Shown: positions 12,061-23,352 of the stretch, piece after piece
How the letters are laid out: the number at the start of each line of letters is the position of its first letter
Position numbering within the stretch: the stretch's first letter is position 1
Origin: Chamaecyparis obtusa
Taxonomy: Eukaryota > Streptophyta > Pinopsida > Cupressales > Cupressaceae
NCBI GenBank assembly: GCA_027943335.1
Contig: BSBK01009265.1
Location: 124,001 to 188,000 of the forward strand
Reading direction: 5' to 3'
DNA length: 64,000 bases
Made by a program: the position numbers and the translations under genes
The notes under the pieces: model-generated
What the model was told of the DNA's origin: nothing
The model's input: the letters and a program-made list of their open reading frames with translations, nothing else
Database searches by the model: none

Positions 12061-12604
12061 TCATTCCCTGTATGTAATTTTAAATCTTGTGATGAGACAT
12101 GGTCTTACACTTTTCAATGAACAAGGGCATACGATTTGTGTGCCAAGTACCTTAATGTAATGTGATCCCACGAGTACCATATCTTCAGGAAAGGGCACAA
12201 AATAAATTTTTGATGAGTCGTTAGAAGCTTTCAAGAAAATATCTTTGGCATGGGCATCCATTGAAGCTATGAACGATGTTTCTTTTAAATAAGAAAGGTT
12301 GCAAAGTGTGGGCTTATGTGTGTGTAGGGATCCGCCAAAATAAATATCATTTCCATCAAGAATGAGGGATAGAGATTCTACATTGTGTTGGGTATACAAT
12401 GAATAAGGCACTCACCAATATGAGGAGTTGCGAGCAGCAAAACGTGAACCAGAAAAGAGGCCTAGATAGATATGTTTTTGAATGGGTTCAATAAATAAAG
12501 ACAAGATGCCCCATATGAATGTTGTTTGAGGTATTCCATACTTTGCTAGAAACGCACAAAATAGATCTATAAATTGTCATTAGAAGCCTCCAAGCATTTA
12601 CAAT
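12061..12604 (-). pseudogene. Coding-like remnant with an internal duplication, unidentified
   Basis: On the - strand a frame is open from ~12578 to 12061 with one TGA near 12412. It includes a continuous 116-codon stretch containing DGNDIYFGG and a KASNDSSKIYFVPFPEDMV segment. A diverged second copy of the ASND..IYFV segment lies at ~12545-12600, ~355 bp upstream, in another frame. This suggests a repeat or a duplicated exon fragment, cut at 12604 by element B. I do not recognise the protein. Confidence 0.3.
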
Positions 12605-13202
12605 TGTATGTGATGAAATCTTTCCTGTTGAGAGAAAGCTAAAATATTCAAACGTTAGCAATAAACATACTATTTAAATATAAACTTACCATTTAATGAA
12701 ACTTGCAAAAAACCAACTACAAAGCTTTCTCCACAACCTTTGATGAGCAATAAGAAAATGCACCCAAGATTTGCTTGATTTTAGCTCTTAGAGAATATGT
12801 GGGTGTGCTCTCCCAACATAATATTTAAATCCCACTATGATTAGCAAATGATAAATGCATGAATAAAACTACCAACTACCATGGAAATGGCATTAAATAA
12901 GATCAAGGACTAGTTATGAAGAACTAGCCTCAAGCATTCAATATGAATGAGCAAAATAGATATATTCTAACATGAAACTATTCTACCATTAATGCAAGGA
13001 GCAACCAAACATGTTAGATAAACAATAAATGCAAGAAAACTCTACACTATGCTAGCATTATAGCTCTAATGCAAAAATAATGGATGAATTACTCTTGGCA
13101 AGACTCTTATTTATAGGATTTTGGACGGCTAGGGTGAGGTGGATCACATGTGGCATCTACATAGGTGTCACATGGACACATAAGCCATGCAAGAGTCCAA
13201 GT

Positions 13203-13222
13203 TTTCTCACACGTGTGAGAAA
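13203..13222. promoter_or_regulatory. 20-bp U3 palindrome with a G-box core
   Basis: TTTCTCACAC is followed by its exact reverse complement, making CACGTG at the centre. The equivalent site in the other LTR (56479-56500) has a CATGTG centre inside a 22-bp palindrome. It lies ~90 bp upstream of the TATA box on the - strand. Confidence 0.65.
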
Positions 13223-13387
13223 CTTGAGATGTGGTGGGTCAATGTGTACTTCAAGTACACATGTGTAAGAAGGTGTAAGAGAAAATGTTCACTTTCACGT
13301 TTTTAGAATGTGTAAGAGGTGTCATCAACATTTTAAGAAACCTTGTTGGGGCTTATTTGGATTATTTTGAAAATATATTTTTTGAAA

Positions 13388-13413
13388 ATTTGCTCACACA
13401 TGTGTGAGCAAAT
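13388..13413. promoter_or_regulatory. 26-bp perfect U3 palindrome
   Basis: ATTTGCTCACACA is followed by its exact reverse complement. The core of 20 or more bases matches the palindrome in LTR A. The copy in the other B LTR (56664-56688) has decayed. Confidence 0.7.
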
Positions 13414-13810
13414 AATTAAGGCTAATGGGTGTAGGAATCCAAAAATTAACTTAATTAACCTTAGTTAATTAAAAAGTAGGTCTATTTGTTGAGAGTGATG
13501 TGTGTAGAGTAGGATCTAGGTTCAGATTTAGGATTAATTTAATTAAAAATTAAACTAATCATGATTTAGAAGAATAATGAAATGTGAAGGGATTTAAATA
13601 AATTAGAATTTATTTAACAAGGGTTTATGTGGGGAAAGGGTATTAAATAAAATTTAATACACTTGCAAGAGGGGTATTTAAATTTTTTATTTAAATACTA
13701 TAGAATAATGAGCCAAACTTGATTAAATAAATTTAATAAAATAAGCAAGAGAAATATAACTAAAATAATTAAATAATTATAATGTTATGGGATGATTTTA
13801 AGCATCTACA

Positions 13811-13824
13811 TTTTTCCCCTCTTT
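13811..13824 (-). other. Polypurine tract of element B
   Basis: On the - strand AAAGAGGGGAAAAA directly precedes the LTR start TGTAGATGC. It fixes the orientation of B and the inner edge of the LTR. Confidence 0.85.
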
Positions 13825-13926
13825 GATGTGATGTCAATAATGACGTTACGTCAAAGAAAAGAAAAATATAAGATGCCTCAGAGAGAATATAAGGTCCTAA
13901 GGTTGAGATAGCAAAGGCGTGCCCCC

Positions 13927-13971
13927 TCGAGAAAATAAGACAAAATATAAAATTTTGGGTAATTTTCTCGA
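13927..13971. other. 10-bp inverted repeat in the 3' region of element B
   Basis: TCGAGAAAAT (13927-13936) pairs with ATTTTCTCGA (13962-13971) over a 25-nt loop. It corresponds to the hairpin at 3576-3615 in element A. Confidence 0.6.
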
Positions 13972-14079
13972 AAAGAGGGAGAAGATGAGATAAAATGAAC
14001 AATTGCATAGCCTATGAGGGACACGGGAAAGAAATGGAAAAATTTGAGGGTTGGGAAGAAAAAGGGGACACAACGGGCC

Positions 14080-14088
14080 CATAAATAG
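14080..14088 (+). promoter_or_regulatory. Putative TATA element of the antisense gene of B
   Basis: CATAAATAGGCC lies ~78 bp before the ATG at 14159 and reads opposite to gag-pol. A shared block (AGGCCA-AA, then GTCATTTTCA) follows both this motif and the TATATAAA of element C at 23283, so the promoter region looks conserved between the two elements. Confidence 0.5.
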
Positions 14089-14158
14089 GCCACAACGACC
14101 CTAAAAGAAGTCATTTTCACCTTCTATAAGCAAAAATCTAGAGCGAAGAGAAACTGAG

Positions 14159-16771
14159 ATGGCTGATCCATGCGACTGTATACAACTAGGAGAGTGAGTT
14201 CGGACCTACCAGAGGGTCGCAGATGTAGAACCACTGGTGAGTAGTCGAAGCAAGCCTTGTCATTAATGTTTTAGTGCATTTATGTTGCATAGGGGGGTCA
14301 CTAATAGGCCAAAAAAGGTCATCGGGGTGGAGACGATGATCGGTAGATCGTCACATATGCAGAAGACAATTGACAGATTTTCATCTGCAGAGACTACAAT
14401 CTCTCAACCGTCATCTGCGAAGACAACAAGGCGAAGGCGGGGACAACAACTAAGTTTTCATTTGCACCGAGAGGGTTGACCAAGAGGGTTGACCTAGTAT
14501 GGGATGGGAATTCATGTAGACGGTCATCTACATGGATTGGCATCTGTGTGGACTACCATCTACATGGACTACCATCTATGGAGAAAATGATGTTTCTGCC
14601 TAGGAACCCAAAAAGACGTAGAGGAGGGAAATGGGGATGAAAAATAGAGGACGGGGAGAGGGTACAGGATGCCTTGGACTAGATAGAAAGGACTAACGAA
14701 TAATGAATGTGATGATTGCAGGTGGTGAAGGTGGCATTCCAGTCGAGGGAGAGTTGGCCAGACATGATGGGCCTAGTGGAGGAGCTGACATCGACGGAGT
14801 GGGGATAGGTCACACTATGCTACCTGGAGCATGTACACCTGTGGCCATGACTAAGAGCACATACAACTCTATTGACTACGATGATAGAGAGGTGGCATAG
14901 TCTAACCTCCAACTTCCATTTTCCAATGGGAGAGGCAACAGTCACTCTGTTTGATGTGTGGAAGATATATCGAGTCCCGATCTGAGGACTCATTCTAGAG
15001 TACATACAAGAGGGTATAGAACCCTATGCACAACCGCATTCGGTTGATCCTATGAGAAACTTCTGACATCAAGACAATGGTTTTTGTGGAGAGCAAATAT
15101 GTTAGCCTGACCATAGTTGAGGCAAGTAGCATTGTACTTGGCAGGGTTGATTGGGGAGAGGTTAGTCCCAGGCTTGGAAGGGCGTGGGTTTACTTTGGGA
15201 TGGTCGCGAGTATTGAGCGCCATGCTGGAGGACAAGGGAGAGAGGTACTACTGGGGGGGTACACCATCCTTGGGCAATTGTACTATGATCTACATATGTG
15301 TGTCTATCAAAGAGGCAGGACACTAGGGTCAGGAATGACTTTGTTACTGGTGTGGGTCTGGGAGCATATTGCAGTAGCTCGGTCGATCTATTTACAGGAG
15401 ACCCATGCAAGATATGAGCCCTATGCATGTAGATATCGGCCACTGATTCTCTATGAGTCGATGGATTATATTAGGCACTGGCGGCATTTGTTGGATGAGA
15501 TGCAGAGCTTCAACTGGACACCATATGTAGGGTGTGAGGCATGGGGCCACTAGGTGGCACAATAGCAGGACTATGCAGAGGATGGGTGGGAGGACTTCCT
15601 CTATTTGGGTTTCACATGGACAGATTATTGGCTAATAGGTCAAACACCATATATGATTGCTTGATACATGCCATCATGGATAGCACGACAGTTCAGACGA
15701 GTACAGGACCAAATACCTGACTCATTTCCTCATCCATTGGTGATGCGAGAGGTGGGGACTTTGTGGGGAATGAGAGTGGATATACAAGGTGCTAGGGCAT
15801 CCTGGGTAGGTATGGAAGCAGTATCCTAGTAACAAGGACATCATTAGGTATGAGACATAGGAGTGACACCTGCCTATGCATAGTGGTGGGTGGTACATCA
15901 GCCCATCTGATTGACGGTACCAAGTGCAGTGCCCACAGCAAAGCAGCCTGTCAAAGGAGACAAACTAGGGGCAGATGGAGGAGGATATGGGGATGTAGAT
16001 GGAGGAGGAGGAGTTAGGGGTTAGTAGCGAGTGGTAGTACCATGTCATCGAGGGTTAGTACAAGGATTGGTGGGCAGAGCCTCACAAGTGATACCACAAG
16101 TGCAGGGACAGGTGCAGGGCTAGGGACCAGGACCCGACTATATAGTCCAAGAGGTAAACGATACTATTGTGGCAGAGAATGATAGCCTATATATAGAGGT
16201 GGATAGGGTATAGGGGCTACTAGCTACTACACATGTATCAAAGCCGAGTCTTTAGGTGGAGGTAGCCAGAGTGCAGGGTCTACTAGTGATAGCTCAAGCA
16301 GCTGAGCTCAGTCCCCAAGCTAAGGTGGCTAGGATATATGGAGTACTAGCAGGGGAGCGAGCACCAGTAGACAGTACTCAAAGTGCTCTAAATAGGTTAC
16401 AGGCCTGGGTAGACAGTGATGAGTTCAGAGTTATGGTGACTCAGACGGAGGAGGTTGGGGGACATGATGAGCTGATAGAGCATCTAAGAGTAGAGTTACA
16501 AGAAGTGACTCATGAGAGGGACCTATACCATCAACGAGCTAAGGAGTAAAGGGGACAGTGAGAGATTGCAGTACAGGTGATGACAAGTCTGGGGGTTATG
16601 CAAGTGGTGCAAGAGACTTTCACTACTCACAAGCGAGAGATGAGAGCCATCAAGGAGATGGAATATTACTATCATTTGTATTATGAGGTCATTCCTAAGG
16701 GACAGAGGGTTGCAATTTATAGTGAGAGAATAGGATCTCAAATGATAGGGGCAGGGGGATCAAAGGCCTAA
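14159..16771 (+). pseudogene. Antisense plant-mobile-domain (PMD) gene of element B, two exons
   Basis: Exon 1 (14159-14236, 26 codons with one TGA) ends at GTGAGT. Exon 2 starts at 14722 after TTGCAG, giving a phase-0 intron. Exon 2 encodes the PMD N-terminus: MIERWHSLTSNFHFPMGEAT, then TVTLFDVWKIYRVPI. A frameshift before ~15077 leads into a 158-codon open stretch with the WVWEHIAVAR motif. After further stops there is a helical, Glu-rich C-terminus ending in an YYYHLYYEVIPKGQRVAIYS segment, shared with the antisense ORF of element C. PMD proteins are known in plant transposons and in host silencing factors. Antisense PMD ORFs between pol and the 3' LTR are known for Tat-lineage elements. 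The role is unknown. In-frame stops and one frameshift show decay. Confidence 0.78.
14320..14585 (+). repeat. AGACGAC/CATCTGC motif array in the intron of the B antisense gene
   Basis: Variants of GCAGAnGACAATCTGCAGAGAC and of CATCTACATGGACTAC recur irregularly. The same vocabulary recurs in the 5' leader of B (54075-54180, 55378-55590, 55755-55815) and not in element C. Confidence 0.6.
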
Positions 16772-16956
16772 GTAGGGATGAGACCCTCACGGGACAGAGG
16801 GCAGAATGGTACAGGAGGAGTTGGTCCTTCCACACAGCCTACATCATGATCTTGACCGACTATTTTTGACACTTGTGCATATTTTGAGTGATATATGTAC
16901 AATGGTATTTGATATATACATGTATATGCATTGATGTATTTGATGGACTTATACAC

Positions 16957-17160
16957 TTGATTCTTTTATATATATATACATGATTATGATGGTCCTATGT
17001 GATGTTATGTGACTTGATTCTTCTATGCATATATACATGATTATGATGGTTCTATACGATGTGATTTTATTCTTCTATGAATATGTACATGATTATGATG
17101 GTTCTATATGATGTGATTTTATTCTTCTATGTATATGTACATGATTATGATGATATTATA
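16957..17160 (+). repeat. 52-57-bp tandem repeat, four copies
   Basis: CATGATTATGATG starts at 16979, 17036, 17088 and 17140. The units also share GATTnTTCTATG. The repeat lies just downstream of the antisense gene. Confidence 0.85.
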
Positions 17161-17214
17161 GACTGACACATGTAACGCAGGATGTGATATTTTTGCCGAT
17201 GTGTTTATGATGCA

Positions 17215-17580
17215 GGTTTATATATATAATGGATTATATGATTATATGGATGTATATGTGTATGTAAATGTGATGCAATGTAAAAATATGTAATAATGGT
17301 TAATGGATAACTTAATGAGTAATGTAAGAATGGATGAATGTAATAATGATTAAAGTGGAATAATGAGTAATGATTAATGAATAATGATAACAATTAATAC
17401 AATAAAATAAGCTAATGATGATTAATGAATGGATAATGATTAATGAATGTAATAATGATAATGATTAATGGTTAATGAATGTCATGAACTAATGATTAAA
17501 TGAATAAAATGAACTAGTGAGTAATGATTAATGAATCAATGTACTAATGATTAATGATTAATACAAAGAAATGAACTAAA
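17215..17580. repeat. Low-complexity TTAATGATTAATGAATG tract
   Basis: Dense TAATGA/TTAATG words without a strict period. Element C has a similar ATGTAATG-rich tract (26040-26240) after its own antisense gene. Confidence 0.7.
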
Positions 17581-18449
17581 TAAAATGCAGACAAGCATGT
17601 CAAATATAACCGATAGGAGTAGTCAGTGAGCTGTAGGAAGGGGGAATAAATAGAAACCATGCCAAGAGTAATATGCAAATGTGACCAAAAATATGCATCC
17701 TAACTACATGACTTTCATGGGATTTATATTGTTTTTTTGTTGAAGAGCACACCCTATATTAACATTGCAATAGGAGGTATGCATCATGTGTTATAAAAGC
17801 ATAGATGACATTGTTCTGTTGCGTGAACTAGACTCTCAAACGGACTAGATAACTTTAGGGATGTAAGTGTAGGTTGTCTAATCATTACGGAACCTATGAC
17901 ATGTACTTATTGGAGAGGTATGTGCATATTGATGTTCATTTGAAAAGACATGAGTATGAAATTGATATATGCATCAATGTTCACCATTCATAATGTACCA
18001 ATATATGAAAGACCTAGGCAATCATGAGTAGGATCTGTTGACACAAAAAGATAAAATAAAAAAAGAAGAACTCCTGACCAAGTGGCCAGTCGATCCACAG
18101 TTCTTTCCATGAACAAGAGAGGATTCGATGATTTTAATTTGGGCCGACAAAAGAAGGACACATCCAACAGGGCAAAGATTGATTGGTTGAGATGGATATT
18201 CATTGGCAATAGATGTGAAAGGAACAACAACTTAGAGATTTGATTTCAATGTTGATTTTTGAGAAGCACTTGTTCGGAATCACTGTGTCCAGGAAAAGCT
18301 TAGAGTGATGGAGTTAAGCTCAGCTTGTTGGGAATGGCATTTGGATCTTTATGGCAATGCGAGAAGCGATGACTGGAAATTAGGATGGATATGGAGATTG
18401 TTAGGTACAGTGGGCGAGGGAAGACAATGGAACCAAATCTGCTACCATA
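17581..18449. other. Element B 3' region without recognised content
   Basis: No domain-bearing frame. The 80-codon - strand frame at 18230-17988 has no recognisable similarity. Confidence 0.5.
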
Positions 18450-18740
18450 GTACTTGAAACAGGTTTTTACCATGATACTTACCCAAAGTGCTTGTTTGCC
18501 AAGTTTTCACTTGTTAAACAAATTTATTTCTCTTCTCCTTTTTTTTTGCAAGGTGCCTGTTTATCAGGTTTTCACAAAACAATTTTTTTTTAGGAACATT
18601 TTCTGTTGTTTAGGATTTTCTTGTTTTCGGATTTTTATGAGTTTTTAAGGATCTTTTCTGATTTTAAGGATCTTTTCTGATTTTTAGGATTTCTTCAGGA
18701 CTTTTTCTGATTTTTTAAGGATTTTTTGCTGAATGGACAT
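18450..18740 (-). other. A4-bulge hairpins (three) and T-rich tract after integrase of B
   Basis: On the - strand, three hairpins lie at ~18450-18472, 18484-18511 and 18550-18576. Each has an outer stem, an AAAA bulge, a 4-bp inner stem and a short loop. In the middle one AAGTG pairs with CACTT, CTTG with CAAG, and the loop is GCAAA. Others use CCTG/CAGG or GTA/TAC pairs. The rest is T-rich on + with ~20-bp units of the TTTTAAGGATCTTTTCTGA type. Confidence 0.55.
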
Positions 18741-20075
18741 TGTACATGAACTTAATGTTGATTGATGCATAAAACCACTTTATATGGACAATGTTAACAG
18801 GATCAGGGAGCAGATCTCCCTCATGTGTGGCAATCTAATATGCCCCAAAACCAAATTTAGCAGTAATAACAAAGGGACCCAGCCAATTAGGTTCAAACTT
18901 CCCTTTCTTTTCTTACCTCTGAAGATTCTTCATGTTATGTTGTAGGACCAAGTCACCAACATCAAACTCACAAGGTTTGATCTTCTTGTGGAATTGTAAG
19001 CACATATGATTTTGATACACATGGAGGTGGTTAACGACATTGAGGCATCTCTCATTGAGGAGTTTTAGCTCTTGCAAGCATGCAACCCTATATTCTTCTT
19101 CAGACTTCAGGTTCTTGAGAGAAATCCTAAGGGAAGGGAGCTTAATTTCAATGGGTAAAAACTATAGACAAGGGCGAATGGAGTGGCGTTAGTGGGAGCA
19201 TAGATGGAAGTGTGGTAGGCCCAAAGGGCAGGATTGAATTGTAGGTGCCAATCACGGCCAGCGTCATTGATAGTCTTTTTGAGGATTTTTAGGATAGTTT
19301 TATTTGTAGCCTCATCTTGACTATTGCCCTACGAGAAGTATTTGGATGAGAAATGTTGGGTAATGCCAAATTTCTTGCAAAGGTCATAGATATCCTGATT
19401 TTTGAAGAGTTTTTCATTATCAATATGGAGATCTTTCGAGATGCCATAGTGACAGATAATATAATTCAAGATAAATTTGGAAATTTTCTTACTGGTTGTG
19501 TAGGTGAGGGGGACGGATTCCACCCATTTGGTAAAGTATTCGGTAGCGGCTAGGATATACTTGTGGCCATCGACAAAGTTTTGGAATATCTGGCCCACAA
19601 GATCAAAACCCCAGTGGGAAAAAGGCCAAGGTGTAATGGTGGGTTGGAGGGATTAGGGGGGAGTTTGTATCAAATCGCCATCCTATTGATAAGGAACACA
19701 TTTCTTCATATAATAATAAGCATATTGTTCCATTGTCGGCAAGTAGTACCCAGTACAGAGAAACTTCTTTGCTAATGTGAGGCCACTAGAATGGGATCCA
19801 CAGATTCCTTGATGCACCTCTTCGAAGGTTGTGTGTGCTTCCTCCAAATTCAAGCATCGAAGAAGAGTTCCATTAAAGTGTTTATGAAATAAGGTGTCTC
19901 CAAGGATTGTGTAACAGGAAGTAAGATGAACGAAATTTTTTTGTTGGTTAGGTGTAAGAGTGAGGGGAATGGTTTTCTCATGCAAATAGGTGAGGATTTC
20001 ATGATACCAAGGTGATTCAGGACCAACAATTTCACACACCATCTCAGAATCCGGTTGGTCATAGGCAAGGACCAT
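18741..20075 (-). pseudogene. Integrase of element B (decayed)
   Basis: The N-terminal zinc-binding part reads HQGICGSHSSGLTLAKKFL, with a later KKCVPYQ where the second Cys is changed. The core has YILAATEYFTKWVESVPL and a damaged second-Asp motif (HIDNEKLF in place of a TDNGGQF-type motif). The C-terminal part, readable on the - strand, has KGKFEPNWLGPF and ends in a NIVHIKWFYA segment typical of non-chromovirus Ty3/gypsy integrases. The C-terminal half is frameshifted. Confidence 0.85.
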
Positions 20076-20540
20076 AAGATTCTCAACAAGAAATTAACAT
20101 CGTGCGCTTGTCTCTGGCATGGATATCAGTGAAGTAATAATAGGCATGGCATCCGTTGTTTTATTGTTTGCTCTTGGGATTTGCTGAAAAAGAATATTTA
20201 TAAAATAGTGTTTAAGATCTTCAACCATACGATGGTAAGGCAACAACTTGTCATATTTTGTCTGATACTCATCATTTACTTGTTTGATAACCAACTGAGA
20301 GTCACCAAAAACAAGAAAACTCGTAATTCTCCACTTTACATCTTGGTGAAGCCCTATGACCAAGGCCTCATATTCAATGATGTTGTTTGTGCAAGAAAAT
20401 GTCAGTTTATAAGATTTAGGGATAAAATCCCCTTGAGGTGTGACAAATAGAATTCCTTCCCTCGATCCTTTCTGGGTAAAAGATCCATCAAAATAAAGCT
20501 TCCACTAATTGCTAGGAGTGACAGTCATGATATTTTCATC
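20076..20540 (-). pseudogene. Second (archaeal-type) RNase H of element B
   Basis: VFGDSQLVIKQVNDEYQ with the following DKLLPYHRMVEDLKHYF matches the same domain in element C (29179-29590). The DSQLV Asp is present. A tandem second RNase H is a hallmark of the Tat branch. The first half, up to ~20540, is broken by stops and frameshifts. Confidence 0.75.
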
Positions 20541-20863
20541 ATGAAAGTCAATGATAATAGGATGGTAGCCCAGAATAGAAGCCTATGTAAGTTGATCTTC
20601 TATTTCTTTTCCTTTCATGGATTTGCACTCTGTATAGATGATATCAAATTCACTAAGGATCGTGACCCATTTTTTCATGCGGCCTGTCAGAGCGGCTTTA
20701 GACAACAAATACTTAAGTGGGTCAATCTTTTTTTATCAACTCTACCTTATTATTAAGCATGTAATGACATAGCTTCTTTGTACAAAAGACTACAACCAGG
20801 AAAGCTCTCTCAATAGCCATATAGTTGACCTCATAACCCACTAAAGTCTTGCTAAGATATTAT
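20541..20863 (-). pseudogene. First RNase H of element B, distal half, cut by element C
   Basis: On the - strand YLSKTLVGYEVNYMAIERAF followed by LCHYML matches the RNase H of gypsy elements (ISRTLVAYEKNYSMIEKA in element C). It starts exactly at the insertion point of C. Joining it to 47322 on the other side, with one copy of the 5-bp target site, gives CAINYLSKTL in one frame. Confidence 0.85.
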
Positions 20864-22297
20864 TGTGTGTGCAAATTTTGTACCTAGATGTAGACACAAC
20901 ACTTTAGTAAAACATTAGAGGTTACCAAAAATTGAAATCTGCAAATAATTGAAACTATGCTAACCAGGCGATTTACTATCTTCTAGTAGGTGTGAGTATG
21001 ATGTTCCTAGATTGAAATCGAGATCAGTGACAATGCAACACCTAAATGAAAGATTTAATGCTAAAGAATGAAAAACTGTATGAATGTAGATTAATCTATT
21101 TTTTTCGATTTTTTATGCAATAGGATGAAAAATTGTATGAATCTAAGCTAGAATTGATTAAAAATGATATGCAGATTCAATCTAAGAATGATATGAATAT
21201 GAATGCAAAAGTATGTAAAAGCTATGAATTATGAATTGATCTCACAAAATTGTCTGTCGCAAAATCTTTGTTCTTTAGTTGTAAATTTGTCAGAGTAATT
21301 GTGCAAACTCAAGAGATATGAGATTGAAAGCTTGAGAGATATAATTGATTGAAATCTGGAGGGATATTTTTATTGAAAGCTTGAGAGATTTAGAGAGATT
21401 GAAAGCTTGAGGGATTTAGAGAGATTGAAATCTTGAGGGATTTTGAGAGATTTTTGAGAGATTGAAAGCTTTCAGGGATTTTCGAGATGGATGAATTATG
21501 AAGAGCTTACCCTTGTTTTTATAGAAATCTAGGGCTTGAGGATGCATAAGAAAACCCATAAATCACTCTTGATAAACTCAGGTTGATTTTTGAGTTAATA
21601 AGAAATTAAGAATAAATAACTGATAAAATCATGCAAAAGCAATTTTTATCTCAAAATAGAGTTTTAGTTCTCTCTTTCAACTCATCATCAGATGTTGAGT
21701 TTAGAAAGTTAACAAATTGAAAATAATATTTATTTTAAAGTTGACTGCTTTTCTGATTGTGCATGATTTAATATGAATTAATTTAATAAATAAAGTGATT
21801 TATTTTCAACTTAACTAATTTTAAAATTAAAATAATTGATTTATGGGTTAATCAATTATTAAATCAAACTTTTATTCAAAAACTATGTTATTAAATATTG
21901 ACAACTGACTTTAATTAATTAAATAGGAATTTAATCAATTAGTCATAAGATTTTTGATTTATTGTCAAAATTAAATAATACAATTTAGGAATAAATATAA
22001 TTAAATATAATTAAATAATTAAGTGGCAGTATTAAATCTAATTAATTAAATATTCAGAATATTCAATTAATCAAACTTTAGGATAAATAAGATTTATCAC
22101 CAAATAATTATTAAATTAAGAATAATTATGATAAATTAGGAATATTTCTAAGAATATTCCCTGATGCAGAATTTAGGATAATCAATTAAATTTGATAATG
22201 TGCAGATGTGCCTTAGGTTAGGACTTTTGTATCGATTTCATTCAATTTGAAGATGTGGGAGGTTAATGAACCTATAGCCCCTTTTTGGGGTATTACA
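20864..22297 (-). mobile_element. 3' LTR of element C
   Basis: 1434 bp, reading TGTAATACCCC...CACACA on the - strand, paired with 45925-47316. The length difference comes mainly from extra AGAGATTGAAAGCTTGAG units near 21330-21460. A TATA motif (TATAAAAA on -, 21516-21523) is present in both copies. Identity by eye over the first ~235 bp is about 91-92%. Confidence 0.92.
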
Positions 22298-22311
22298 TTT
22301 TGCCCCTCTTT
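22298..22311 (-). other. Polypurine tract of element C
   Basis: AAAGAGGGGCAAAA on the - strand directly abuts the LTR start TGTAATACCCC. It differs from the tract of B at one or two positions. Confidence 0.85.
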
Positions 22312-23282
22312 GAATTACTGTGCGAAGCGTAGTGGTTCAAAGAATAGTCTATGTTTGATAAAGATGTTTGAGATTGATTCTGATTTGAAAGATGAACCGA
22401 TTCCGAGATAGAAACTGATTGAAAGATTTGATGTTAGGTCCTGAATGACCAAAGATAATGTTAACTACAGCAACAATGAACTGGTGATTATGAAAAAGTG
22501 CCAAAATGCCTGATTCTAAACCTTATGATTGTGAAGAAGTGAGTGACTGATTCCAGACCTGAATGTCCTTGTATGAATCATATTGGTATCACATCCTGAA
22601 CCCATCAGTTATGAAGAACCAAGGAAATAACACTAATGAACCGATGGCTGCAAAAAGCTGATATAGTTTACAAGATAGATTTAGGATACTAGATTGATAT
22701 GGATCTCGATGAATCTGATATGCCCCAAGATATAATAGATTTTCCCCAAGTGACGAGGACTTTTGATGAGTTAGAAACTAGACGTGGTTGTTGTCTTGAT
22801 TACAAAGGAAAGATTGATTATAGATTTAAATTTACAAACTTGAATGATGTGCAATACCATGCCCCCTTTGGGATTAAAATTGAAATCTGACAAGAAAAGT
22901 CAGTGTTATAGTTTAGAAGCATGGTAATTGATTTGAGAAGTGGTTATACACGTCCGAGAGCATCTTCTGCATCATTTAGAGGTCTTGGAGACCAAGTTTG
23001 ACTAGGTTAAACCATGAGTTGACTATTGTTGACCAAGTTGAAATATCGATAGTTTGATGTAAGATAAACAGTTAAGTTGAATTCTAGATTTCTATGATGA
23101 TTGGAGGGTGATTATGCAAGCAATCAGACATCCTCGGTCTAAAAATTTTAAATCATGATTTTGACATAGTAAACGATCTCAAATTTTGATTTTGATCTAG
23201 AAAATGGGTTCAGAACGTCGAAATTAGCTAGGGGTGCAATTTTCATAAAAAATGGAGCACTTTTGAAAATTAGGTCAAAAGC
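22312..23282. other. Element C 3' region between LTR and antisense gene
   Basis: No recognised domain. CTTTGAA and TTCAAAG (22308-22342) can form a 7-bp stem next to the polypurine tract. A 63-codon + frame at 22699-22890 has no known relative. Confidence 0.4.
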
Positions 23283-23290
23283 TATATAAA
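23283..23290 (+). promoter_or_regulatory. TATA box of the antisense gene of C
   Basis: TATATAAA in the context AAGCTATATAAAGGCC lies 70 bp before the ATG at 23353 and points against gag-pol. It is followed by GGCCAAAAGGGTCATTTTCA, similar to the DNA after the TATA-like motif of B at 14080. Confidence 0.65.
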
Positions 23291-23352
23291 GGCCAAAAGG
23301 GTCATTTTCAATTCATTATTCACTGTTGACTTTTGAAACCTTGTGGAGCCCT

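Larger units (their letters stand above)
12605..13810 (-). mobile_element. 3' LTR of element B
   Basis: This 1206-bp copy reads TGTAGATGC...CATACA on the - strand and pairs with 55897-57085. A TATA motif (TATAAATA on the - strand, 13108-13115) has two U3 palindromes upstream of it at 13203-13222 and 13388-13413. By eye the first ~370 bp of the two LTRs agree at about 92%. Confidence 0.92.
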
